From contig LLCB01000469.1 in NCBI GenBank assembly GCA_001414345.1, forward strand, positions 1 through 32,236: a DNA stretch of 32,236 nt, in the 5' to 3' direction. The notes beneath the pieces were generated by a model. That model worked only from the letters and a program-made list of their open reading frames with translations. It was not told where the DNA came from and searched no databases. The position numbers were made by a program, and so were the translations under genes. This document shows positions 24,614-32,236 of this stretch, piece by piece; the stretch's first letter is position 1, and each line of letters starts with the position of its first letter. This DNA is from Hymenoscyphus infarciens. Lineage: Eukaryota > Ascomycota > Leotiomycetes > Helotiales > Helotiaceae.

Positions 24614-24905
24614 TGTGACGGCATGCCGTCATCCTAGATAGCTGGGAGTACCTGCCACATATGAGGTTTCGGCAGTTGTTGTCTTACATTGTCTGTTTTA
24701 GGAAAGTTACGTAGGCGACGTATGACGTTGGTCGGTTTCGGACCTTTTAGTCTGAACCTCTTGTATATAGCAGCCTACTCCTAGAGTAGAAGAGGGATAG
24801 TTTTTCCTTTTCTTCCGTATCAGAGCCTAGTATCTACGTATGTTATTCTGCCGAACGCACTCCTATATGCCTCTTTTGTAGTAGTGTGTATTTCGTGCTG
24901 TTATA
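24614..24905 (+). repeat. 5' LTR (292 bp)
   Basis: It is the same length as the 3' LTR, with no indels and 19 transition differences (about 93.5 percent identity). Near its start it carries the perfect 14-bp palindrome GACGGCATGCCGTC (24617-24630). A TATA-like CTTGTATATAGCAG lies near 24761, which would be the U3 promoter. This copy is the less mutated of the two at most differing sites. Confidence 0.95.
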
Positions 24906-25256
24906 TAAAAAGGAAAAACTCTACTTCGCCGGTGACGGCATTTATAATATCTCTTTCGAGTACGTTCGCTATACATTTTGTTTCGAGTTCGACTCGGCCT
25001 AGAATCGGATCAGTTGCGGCGACTTCTTAAATAGCCGGGATTCTAGAGATCTCCCGGACGGCCAGTGACACTAGGGTTTGGTGTCTGTATAGACAGCTGG
25101 TAAAAAGCGTGTTTTGCACGTTAAGGAAGCAGGAATACGCTAAGTGCTCTAGAGGCTTCTAATAACCCTCTCTGTGCAGGGACTGCTGTACACAGGTTCG
25201 GTGAATAAGTCGACTATTACCAAAAGTCATTGCGAAGGCTTCTGAATCTGCTCTTA

Positions 25257-25272
25257 CCCCCCCCCCCCCCCC
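25257..25272. repeat. 16-C homopolymer
   Basis: An uninterrupted run of 16 C lies inside the retrotransposon, 13 bases before the ATG of its gag-like frame. The exact length may be unreliable because of homopolymer sequencing error. Confidence 0.9.
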
Positions 25273-25285
25273 TAAATCGACGAAG

Positions 25286-27105
25286 ATGTCGAATTCAGTT
25301 CTGCCACGAGGCGTTGAACGACCACCCCCTTCTAGGGCCACCCCCTTTTCGAAAGACCCTCCGAACCCTCTCCGACCCGCAACCGCACGCTGAAACAAAT
25401 TCAGACGATATGCGGATAATATACGGACGAGATGGAGATAAAAGCAAAGAGTAAACGATCGGTTAGATGAGATGGACATAATCATAAGCGAACTCTAAAG
25501 TTAACAACTCAAAAAACACTCCGCCTCCGAACCCTCACCGATCCGACCCTCATTCGACCCTCCTTTGCTTTTAAGCCCGAATTCAGACCTCTTTCGCTTA
25601 AGGGACACCGCTGCCCCTGATGCCTTCCCACCACTTCCCTCGAATCGGATAGGAATCGGTTAAAATACGCTTTCTATTAGGACAAAAACTTAGAAGCGAG
25701 CTCTTAGCTAAGTTATCGCTATCTTTGTTAATCCTAACCGAACATCATCCGACTCTACTCTAAACTTCCCTCTACTAGCGAATAACCAAAAAGACTACGA
25801 TTACTCGGTTATGGACCGAGTCTCCGCCGGTACAAAGATTGAAAGAGATAGAAGTGGAATTAGAATAAGATTATACTAAAGAAACGTTCGCTTTTTAAGT
25901 ACGGCCATACTCAAAGGGAATCGGAACAGTTCTTCTATATATGAGACAAGCAGTGTAGTCGATAGTATTTGGAATATTATACTACCACGATATATTGTTG
26001 GAAACCCACTTTAATACGTACTATTTGTACTATTTAAATTTCATAATACCTAATAATATTATCTTTTATATTATTGGTATTTTAATCTATATTATGATAA
26101 TATCGTAGTATTGCTAAGCTATAATATTTAAGCTTTTTACCTCGGTTCTTTACTCTACCTTTTTCAGCCTTATATTTTAGCTTTATATAGTATAACGTAT
26201 AATATAAAAAATATATAGCTAAATAGCTAGAACTATAGATCTATTTAAATAGAGTCTTTTAAAAAAAGAATTAGATAAATAGCTCTTAAATTAACCTAAA
26301 TATTATAAGGTTAAAAATGTGGCCCGTGCGAGATGAAAACATGTCTAAAAATCTATTAATATTAAGTACTAATTCGACGACAATAACGTTAGATTAATAG
26401 CTAGAATAAATATATTTCTATAAAACGATTATATTAGTTTAAAGAAAGAAAGCCAAGCTTTCTAGTATACGCTTAATCTTTATTTAATAAAGTATATAAT
26501 AAGAAGTTTAGTAATAAGTAAGTAATAAAAGAGTAAATAGAAAAAGTATAAATAGCCTCATTTTGAGAAAAAGTAGGTTTTAGCGCTTACGAGTTATTAA
26601 AAGATATACCGTATGATATCACGATATTACGATAGTATTATAGCGTATTTAGATACGTACTACTGGGATATTATAATAATATATTAATCTAAAATACTAT
26701 AGTATTTTATCGCGATAATACTATCGACTACACTAGGGACAAGAATACACCTTAGCTCTGAAACTCGTCTACTACTTTTAAGAGACGCTGGAATTATAAC
26801 TTTGCTAAAATAGTGAACGATCTTTTAGCTATGGATAAGGAGATACGCTAAAACGCTAAGTTACTTATAAATTAGTACTCCGGTTTTAAAAGAATACCTC
26901 TCTATCCTTGTCTAGTTTAGCTCTAAACTCTCTACGATCTAACAGCGACTCTTTAATCGGAATCGGAAGATGAATAAGTCCTTAAGTACTCTAATTTAGA
27001 GAGGGAATAAGGTAATACGATAACTTCGGCATTAAGTTTATTTGACTAGCTGAAACTACTTGACAACTTCGGAAATAACTTCGCCTTTGACCACCTGAAA
27101 CCCTA
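25286..27105 (+). pseudogene. Possible gag-like frame of the LTR element, broken
   Basis: From ATG 25286-25288 the frame reads a proline- and arginine-rich start (MSNSVLPRGVERPPPSRATP), then NKFRRYADNIRTRWR and NDRLDEMDIIISEL after stops. It stays codon-like, with scattered TAA, TAG and TGA, up to the nested insertion at 25951. Beyond the insertion a frame continues from about 26738 with KRRWNYNFAKIVNDLLAMDK and later SALSLFD..LKLLDNFGN, again broken by TAA and TAG that could be former CAA, CAG or TGG. Position after the LTR and composition suggest gag. No zinc knuckle, protease, reverse transcriptase or integrase motif is visible. The right boundary is approximate. Confidence 0.35.
25951..26735. 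mobile_element. Nested hAT-like non-autonomous DNA transposon, 785 bp
   Basis: It has terminal inverted repeats CAGTGTAGTCGATAGTATT at 25951-25969 and 26717-26735. These match at 18 of 19 positions, the only difference being the outermost base, C versus T, itself a transition. The flanking 8-mers are GAGACAAG (25943-25950) and GGGACAAG (26736-26743), an 8-bp duplication with one G/A difference. A CAGTG-type terminus with an 8-bp duplication is characteristic of hAT elements. The interior is AT-rich with no transposase frame, so it would have depended on an autonomous partner. It splits the LTR element and is therefore younger, but the transition decay shows it was also hit by RIP. Confidence 0.85.
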
Positions 27106-27653
27106 CTAACTCTAATTAGAGTCTTACTTTCTTTTATTTCTAGCTAGACCTAGAAGTTTTATTCAAATTCGAATTAGATGCGAATCAGTACACTCTCGAA
27201 GTAAGCTCTTAACTAAGTTATCACTATTACCTACAACGTTACCTCTCGATGTTCGCCTCCGACTCTGCTTTGAACTTTTTCTGCTTTAAACTTTTTCTAA
27301 TTTTTACGTTGAACTTTTTCCGACCTCCTAGACGGATCAGACCACACTCTTTTAGCAAACGCGAATGCTTACTTTGATATAGAAGGATTAGGAACGAAGT
27401 CTCTCTTTTATAAGCATCTACAAATTGGTTCGGTTACTATTCGAGACCGACATCTCGCTTACGACAAGTTCAATAAACAAAGCATCTACGAACTCGGGTT
27501 AGCTACGATTTAGACCCTAACCTTAATAAAATCAATAAAACACGACTAATATAATAACTTACGCCATCCCGATTCAGCCTCGATAATAATGCTATAGCAT
27601 CCCGATTCAACTCTAAACAACAAGAGAGAGAAGACTCGGGACGAGTCTTTTTC

Positions 27654-27665
27654 AAGAGAGGGGGA
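27654..27665 (+). other. Polypurine tract of the LTR element
   Basis: AAGAGAGGGGGA directly abuts the TG of the 3' LTR. This is the plus-strand primer position used in reverse transcription and it fixes the element's orientation. Confidence 0.85.
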
Positions 27666-27957
27666 TGTGACGGTATGCCGTCATCCTAGATAGCTGGGAG
27701 TACCTGCTACATATGAGGTTTCGGTAGTTGTTGTCTTATATTATCTGTTTTAGGAAGGTTATATAGGCGACGTATAACGTTAGTCGGTTTTAGACCTTTT
27801 AGTCTAAACCTCTTATATATAGCAGCCTACTCCTAGAGTAGAAGAGGGATAGTTTTTCCTTTTCTTCTGTATCAGAGCCTAGTATCTACGTATGTTATTC
27901 TGCCGAACGCACTCCTATATACCTCTTTTGTAGTAGTATATATTTCGTGCCGTTATA
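27666..27957 (+). repeat. 3' LTR (292 bp)
   Basis: Partner of 24614-24905. It carries the derived T or A at most of the 19 differing positions (for example GGTATG for GGCATG, TATATAGG for TACGTAGG, GTATATA for GTGTGTA). The 14-bp palindrome is therefore broken here by one C-to-T change. It is followed directly by the second AATCT. Confidence 0.95.
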
Positions 27958-27962
27958 AATCT
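27958..27962. repeat. 5-bp target site duplication AATCT (right)
   Basis: It is identical to 24609-24613, so the element has not recombined with another copy since it inserted. Confidence 0.93.
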
Positions 27963-28440
27963 AGGCTATTTTAAGCTCTTATAATATATACAAAGTGGGA
28001 TAGAGACATGATTTATAGTAAATAAACTATAAAGAAGTAATTTAAAGTTTAAAAGATAAGAGTAAGTATTTAGGTTAATTTTTATAAGGTAATTACTTAA
28101 TAAAAAAAGAAAAGAAATTAAAGAAAAACGTCTTCTTATATACTTTCAAGCTAGATACTAGTATATTCTATAGATTATTAATTAAAGAGAAGCTTTATAA
28201 GCTAAATCTAATTTATAATACATTTTTTATAGATTTCTAATCTAATTTATAAGCCTAATTATTAATTAGAATATTCTAGAACATAGTTAGAAATTAAGTA
28301 GTTTCTAAGCATATATAAGGTTTATTAAGCCTTTAATTAGTAATATTAGCAATTATATATACTAAGTACTTATATCTATAATTATATAATTAATAGCTAA
28401 TTTATTAAAGCTATTATTAAGGAAGTTATATAGTAAATAG
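27963..28440. other. AT-rich repeat debris, no gene
   Basis: Strongly A/T-biased, with stops in every frame and no recognisable motif. It continues the decayed sequence into which the LTR element inserted. Confidence 0.5.
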
Positions 28441-28469
28441 AGGGGTAAGAAGACCTCGCTTAAGCTCTA

Positions 28470-28640
28470 AGCAACCCCGGAACGCCACTCCGACGCCACT
28501 CCGAGCCCGGCCCGAATCGGGCCGAATCGGGCCGGACTACTCTACTACTCTAGAGTACTACTCGAGTAGTAGTAAGTAGAGTAGAGTAGTACTTAAAATC
28601 TCTTAAGTAGAGTAGAGTAGTAGTTACTACTCTACTCTAC
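28470..28640. repeat. GC-rich palindromic island plus GTAGAGTAG simple repeat
   Basis: A short GC-rich patch (28470-28536) inside very AT-rich DNA contains CGCCACTCCGA repeated in tandem. It then has CGAATCGGGCCGAATCGGGC, which reads as overlapping palindromes around CCCGAATCGGGC. It is followed to about 28640 by CTACTCTACT / AGTAGAGTAG blocks in both orientations, able to fold on themselves. The same GTAGAGTAG repeat and the neighbouring GAAAATAGAAGTAAAAAG phrase (about 28676) also occur at 23.95-24.18 kb. Confidence 0.7.
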
Positions 28641-28797
28641 TCTACTTATTATATATACTAATCGAAAATAGAAGAAAGAAAATAGAAGTAAAAAGTAAAA
28701 TATATATTCGCTAAGACTTAACTATTTCTTCTATTCTATTCTATACTCTATTCTATACTCTATTCTCTAACCACGTCTCTAACCACGTCTCTATATA

Positions 28798-28869
28798 TAA
28801 AGTACTACCTCGTCATAAAGTACTACCTCGTTATAAAGTACTACCTCGTTATAAAGTACTACTCTATTA
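28798..28869. repeat. Minisatellite, 4 x 18 bp
   Basis: Unit TAAAGTACTACCTCGTTA is repeated four times in register. The first copy has CA for TA at its end and the fourth is diverged at its 3' half. Just before it, tctaaccacg occurs twice, preceded by a degenerate attctatactc repeat (28735-28790). No coding potential. Confidence 0.9.
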
Positions 28870-29498
28870 TAATCTTCTATCACATTATCCAAAGAACCGT
28901 TTAAGAACGCAAAAAACAGTTAAACTCGAAATAACATTCTCTCGCCGTTGATTCTTCTCTCTCTTTCGAAAGGATCCTTATTTATCAACACATTTTTCTT
29001 TCTTTCTTCATAAATGGGATAATTTTAGAAGAGAAACGAAGAGCTGATAGAGCTAGTAAAAGAGTATAAGTAGGAAGATATTTACCTCTCGGTGGAAGTA
29101 TAATAGAGGTATTATTGATTGGGCCCGTACTACTCGTTTTATATTCCTATCTTTTCGTTATTCTATTCTATAATTTTATTAGAAATAGGTTAGTAGCTCT
29201 CTGGAGCTCTGGTATTGATTTAGTATCTGTCTCGTTAGTCTTCATAGTGAGAGCAGGCTAGATTCTGAGCACCATGGGCGTACCACGACGACGTTCGACT
29301 AAGATGACTCACGCTGGTATTTCGTTCTTTGTTAATCACGGCTCTGCTTGAGAGAGGAATTAGAGTGATTAGATAGTTGAGAATGCTTACGGTAAAGATC
29401 AAGCCTGTAGAGAGGACTTGATTTCATATTCATCTATACAAAAATGAAAAAGTAGACGGGAGAAATGCAAATCTAATTCTTGCTAATAAAGATGGCAA
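28870..29498. other. Decayed sequence between minisatellite and MITE, no gene
   Basis: No intact open frame is present. From ATG 29014 one frame reads codon-like peptides (KRNEELIELVKEYK, then LGPYYSFYIPIFSLFYSI), but about one codon in eight is a stop, so no gene is claimed. Confidence 0.45.
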
Positions 29499-29941
29499 CA
29501 GTGGGTGCAGGAATTCCGTGCGCACAGGCCAGATTCTGCCAAGCTACACCAAAATCACCATATTTTTACTAACTTCTCCTACTAATTATAGAAGAACGCT
29601 CTATTAGATTTATATAAAACGAAGTATTAAGAGTAGTATAACCTAATACTTGAACCTCCTTAGCTTTTAATTAGGCTAGAGTAACTTAAAGTCTATGCTA
29701 TAATAATCTCTTAGAGACTTTATTAGTAAAATATTAGCTTTTAAAATTATATACGTAGCTTAGGAGTTATAACTAAGTAGTTAGTTGGGAATATGCTCTT
29801 CTTATAAAGCTCTACGTCTATGATCGTTATTAGGATATGTTATACTATATATTTACTAGTTTATAAGGCTGTAAAGAGGGTGACTTTTGGTGTGTTTTCG
29901 GCTAAATTTAGAGGGTGCGCACGGAATTCCTGCACCCACTG
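29499..29941. mobile_element. 443-bp MITE with perfect 27-bp terminal inverted repeats
   Basis: Perfect 27-bp inverted repeats lie at 29499-29525 and 29915-29941. They begin CAGTGGGTGCAGGAA and end in GTGCGCAC. The inner flank keeps a weaker inverted match (ACACCAAAATCACC versus GGTGACTTTTGGTGT). GATGGCAA occurs directly before the left repeat (29491-29498) and again two bases after the right one (29944-29951). That gives an 8-bp hAT-type duplication with an extra TT, or a 6-bp GATGGC duplication if the repeats are extended by AA/TT. The AT-rich interior has no transposase. The ends are unmutated, unlike the nearby RIP-decayed elements. Confidence 0.88.
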
Positions 29942-30378
29942 TTGATGGCAAAGAACCAGTAGATAGCTATTGTCCCGTTGTTCGAATTCTCCAGTGCTTA
30001 CTTTTAATTGCTCCAAAACACCGGGCTAACAATTTGTAGGATAATTTAACTGAATCACCCTCGATAGTTGGAACAACGAGTTAGGCAGGTAGGTATATTT
30101 ACCTGCCCCTTTTAATGTCCATGGCGAGGATGTCTCGAATGTAACCGACTCGTCAGCCTCACGGCAAGGCTAAACATTTCGTCATCGATGGCGTCCTCTC
30201 GTCCAACCCGAGACGGCTTTGTTTCCCGCAAACGGCAAGGAAAGCGAGGAGTCCGGGCATGATATATTCGCGCGAATGGGAATTCAGAGTTCGTACTGTA
30301 CACCGTACTTGATTATCTTTTAATTTGTTCCAGACTTGTTGAACCTGAATTAAAGATGCATCATTCGTTGGAGTGGGG

Positions 30379-30381
<3 letters not shown>
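29942..30381. other. Boundary from AT-rich block to normal GC
   Basis: Composition rises from about 30080. A small inverted repeat GGCAGGTA...TACCTGCC lies at 30084-30107. No gene is supported; the 63-codon minus frame at 30112-30303 shows no motif. Confidence 0.5.

Positions 30382-30418
<37 letters not shown>
30382..30418 (+). repeat. 37-G homopolymer (G-quadruplex-capable)
   Basis: An uninterrupted run of 37 G is preceded by GTGGGGGGA. It could form quadruplex structures on the G strand, and it is equally a place where assembly or polymerase slippage makes the length uncertain. Confidence 0.9.
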
Positions 30419-31632
30419 CGACGGGAGGCTGCAGTTAGGGCCCTAGGAACTGGGTTATGACGAATGGGCTTGGTTCCAGAGTGCGGGAAGTGGTGGAGAG
30501 GCTACGTCAGACGGAGCATCGTGTGATGGAGGGGTTGTTGATGTAAAGGAAAGTGATACAATAGTCGTTATGGTTTGGTTTGGTGAATAGGTGGATAATT
30601 GATGGAAGTGGTGAAGCAATTGAAATACTGTAGGTTAGCTGCTGTGAATTAGGAAAACCTCGAGTTCTCAGTGCACTTCCTTGCAGGTAAACAGAGGTTG
30701 GGTTGCAAAACGTGAAAGCCCAACTCCTTGGAACCTGATCTGCAAGTATAAAGCTTGCTTGGTGAAGATGGCATGACTGCGACTGCGTCTTGCTGATCGG
30801 AGAAAGTGAAACGAAATTAGGCGCCATTCTCCGGAGGTTCCCCAGGGAGTGACTTTGAAGAGCTCCAGCTCAGAGGATATAAATTTCATCGCAAAGCGTG
30901 GTCGTGGGGTAGCGCTTCTCCAAATGGACTCAATCCGCTTCACGCCGGAAAAGCCGTTGGCCCGGAGTAATCGCATTTTTGTAGTCAGAGAGCCCGAGCC
31001 AGTCGGTCGTCATATAAACCTGAATTCCCATCTGTTGCTGCTTGTTGACCTCCCCTCCTGCACGGATTGTGATTTGTGATTTGTGATATTAATAAACCAC
31101 CGAATTGGACATTTCCCGGCTTCCTCAACCGCGGCCCCTCTATTCGCCCAATATCACAATATATCGCCCTGTTCTGTTCGGAAGCGGGAAAAGAGCACTG
31201 CATACCCTCCCCTCCCTCCTCCGGTCCAGCATTTCGATCGTCGCGAGAAGATACAGTCACAGTCGAACCAAGCTCACCGAGATTCCCCAAGTCGGCCGGG
31301 CAGGGCAGGATAGCATCATGTTCTCGGTACGTTGACAAAGCTCTGCTCTCCCTTGTCCCATCTGACGTTCCATCCCCTCCTTCCATCCCCTCCTTTCTCC
31401 CCCCTTCCTCCCCCCTTCCTCCCCCCTCGCGTGAGGTGGCTTGTAGAAAGATCAATGCTTGCATCCATCACATCCATCCATACTGTCTGTGGTCGAGGAG
31501 AGATGACTTCACAGTGCAGAGCGCGTGCCAACGGGTGCATTAGCAGCTCAGTGCAGCGCGGAGGACCTCGAACCCTCCTTGCTTGTCATGGTCCATCTCT
31601 ACTGTATCATCATACCCCTGACAGCGTCTTTC

Positions 31633-31656
31633 TTGTTGTTGTTGTTGTTGTTGTTG
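31633..31656 (+). repeat. (TTG)8 microsatellite
   Basis: Eight perfect TTG units. The poly-glutamine reading on the opposite strand is only a shadow of this repeat. Confidence 0.95.
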
Positions 31657-31702
31657 GGGATGTCGACTCGGCAGGTCCAAGGCAAGGCAAGGAAGGCGTT
31701 GT

Positions 31703-31744
31703 CCCTCACCTCGAGCTGGCTGACCCTCACCTCGAGCTGGCTGA
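31703..31744. repeat. Exact 2 x 21-bp tandem duplication
   Basis: Two identical 21-bp copies (each containing CTCGAGCTGGCTGA) abut directly. Exact identity points to a recent slippage or duplication event. Confidence 0.95.
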
Positions 31745-31862
31745 GAGGGGAGGGTTCGGTTCGAGGTTAGGTATTGTAAAAGGACCCTGATTTCCCAGGC
31801 CTCGTTGGCAGACCCGAGATCGCGAGGAAGGAAAGCTACAGTACCCAAAGAGCCACCAGACC

Positions 31863-31918
31863 AGACTCCAAAGCCAAAGCCAAAGCCAGACTCCAAAGCC
31901 AAAGCCAGAGCCAGAGCC
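31863..31918. repeat. AGCCAA / AGCCAG hexamer repeat
   Basis: Repeats of AAAGCC and GAGCC, with AGACTCCAAAGCC occurring twice (about 31863 and 31888). Degenerate short tandem repeat in presumed non-coding DNA. Confidence 0.8.
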
Positions 31919-32236
31919 GTCAACCAAGCTGCGCTGTGCGCGAGGGGGGATATGACGCGCAGGGCTCTTAGCGGGACTTCCCTGGACCTCCCCCCTCCCC
32001 CCTCATCATCAGCCTGGCTTGATTGCGACTGCCACTGCCACTGCCACCGCGACCTGGGATGACGTAGCGTCGCTGGTGATTCGCAGACTCCCAATTTCAT
32101 CTCCCCCAAAGTTATTTAGAGAGAGCAAGCAGAAAGTTGAAGTCAACCTCCCCCGGCCATTCGCCAGCCTCAGCACCATCCATCGTCATCCTCTAGCGTC
32201 TTTTTGGCTTTTCCTTTCAACCACCCACCCATCCTC

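Larger units (their letters stand above)
24614..27957 (+). mobile_element. Complete, RIP-inactivated LTR retrotransposon, probably non-autonomous
   Basis: Two direct 292-bp LTRs bound the element, which is 3344 bp overall. It is flanked by a perfect 5-bp target duplication AATCT (24609-24613 and 27958-27962). The LTR starts TGTGACGG and ends CYGTTATA, which becomes the exact inverse CCGTCACA if two CpA-to-TpA changes are undone. An uninterrupted 12-nt polypurine tract ends at the base before the 3' LTR (27654-27665), which fixes the plus orientation. No convincing tRNA primer site is visible after the 5' LTR. The interior is 2760 bp and includes a 785-bp later insertion, so the original interior was about 1.98 kb, too short for a full pol. 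Only a proline-rich gag-like frame is hinted at. All 19 LTR differences are transitions. Superfamily is undetermined. Confidence 0.95.
30419..32236. promoter_or_regulatory. GC-rich non-coding region, probably upstream of a gene beyond the window
   Basis: Many overlapping open frames exist on both strands, but all are low-complexity (poly-Gln, Trp-Gln, Lys-Pro readings of simple repeats) and mutually exclusive, so none is called. Features seen are strong C/T tracts at 31365-31430 and 31988-32005, a CRE-like TGACGTAG near 32059, and a pyrimidine-rich tail (32140-32236) like fungal promoter or 5' leader sequence. The reading direction (a plus-strand gene starting after 32236) is an inference from the C/T strand bias only. 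Confidence 0.4.

Noticed and set aside
24906..24950. tRNA primer-binding site after the 5' LTR
   Set aside because: The expected TGG start is absent and no 12-18 nt complement to a common tRNA 3' end is evident. It may have been erased by RIP.
24960..25030. tRNA-like B box (GAGTTCGACTC) inside the LTR element
   Set aside because: No A box at suitable distance and no cloverleaf or acceptor pairing could be drawn.
29014..29410. Frame reading MG.F.KRNEELIELVKEYK and later hydrophobic peptides, as if a RIP-killed gene
   Set aside because: About 16 stops in 130 codons is more than plausible Trp/Gln loss explains, and no family is recognised. A BLASTX of 28900-29480 hitting a fungal protein across several stops would reopen it.
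31540..32109. 189-codon minus-strand frame with poly-Gln and repeated Trp-Gln, Ala-Leu and Phe-Gly runs
   Set aside because: The whole composition comes from TTG, AGCCAA and CACTGC repeats. No domain is visible, and competing frames are present on the other strand.

Overview
The window looks like part of a nuclear chromosome from a filamentous ascomycete (Pezizomycotina; the class cannot be fixed from the sequence alone). Three things support this. Short spliceosomal introns of 57-67 nt carry CTAAC-type branch sites. There is a recognisable Mtc1-family gene. Repeats have decayed almost only by C-to-T and G-to-A transitions, mostly at CpA/TpG, which is the signature of repeat-induced point mutation (RIP).

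Layout. (1) 1-8070: one uninterrupted, very AT-rich satellite array running off the left edge. Its unit is about 44-47 bp and each unit contains a hairpin-capable palindrome. (2) 8071-17000: a gene-bearing block of ordinary composition. It holds a two-exon gene for a 73-residue secreted cysteine-containing protein (9480-9768, +), a RIP-type pseudogene of an isochorismatase-like cysteine hydrolase (about 10355-11196, -), a large two-exon gene for an unrecognised AT-hook-like nuclear protein (11928-14558, -), and a divergent two-exon MTC1-family gene (15106-16746, +). The last two share a 547-bp intergenic promoter region. (3) About 17000-30080: an AT-rich, gene-empty block of decayed repeats. 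It includes a short dispersed motif family (17.2-22.4 kb) and a complete but dead LTR retrotransposon (24614-27957) with 292-bp LTRs, a 5-bp target duplication and a polypurine tract. A hAT-like non-autonomous DNA element with an 8-bp target duplication is nested inside it (25951-26735). Simple and tandem repeats and a 443-bp MITE (29499-29941) follow. (4) About 30080-32236: a return to normal or high GC with a 37-G tract and pyrimidine-rich tracts but no supportable gene. This is probably the upstream region of a gene beyond the right edge.

How it fits together. This is a two-speed genome segment: two housekeeping-type genes are sandwiched between a satellite and a RIP-decayed transposon graveyard. 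The small secreted-protein gene and the dead enzyme gene sit in the transition next to the satellite. The least familiar object is the satellite. Its two hairpin arms decay unequally, and mutated unit types appear to have been re-amplified. No tRNA, rRNA or CRISPR-like structure was found.
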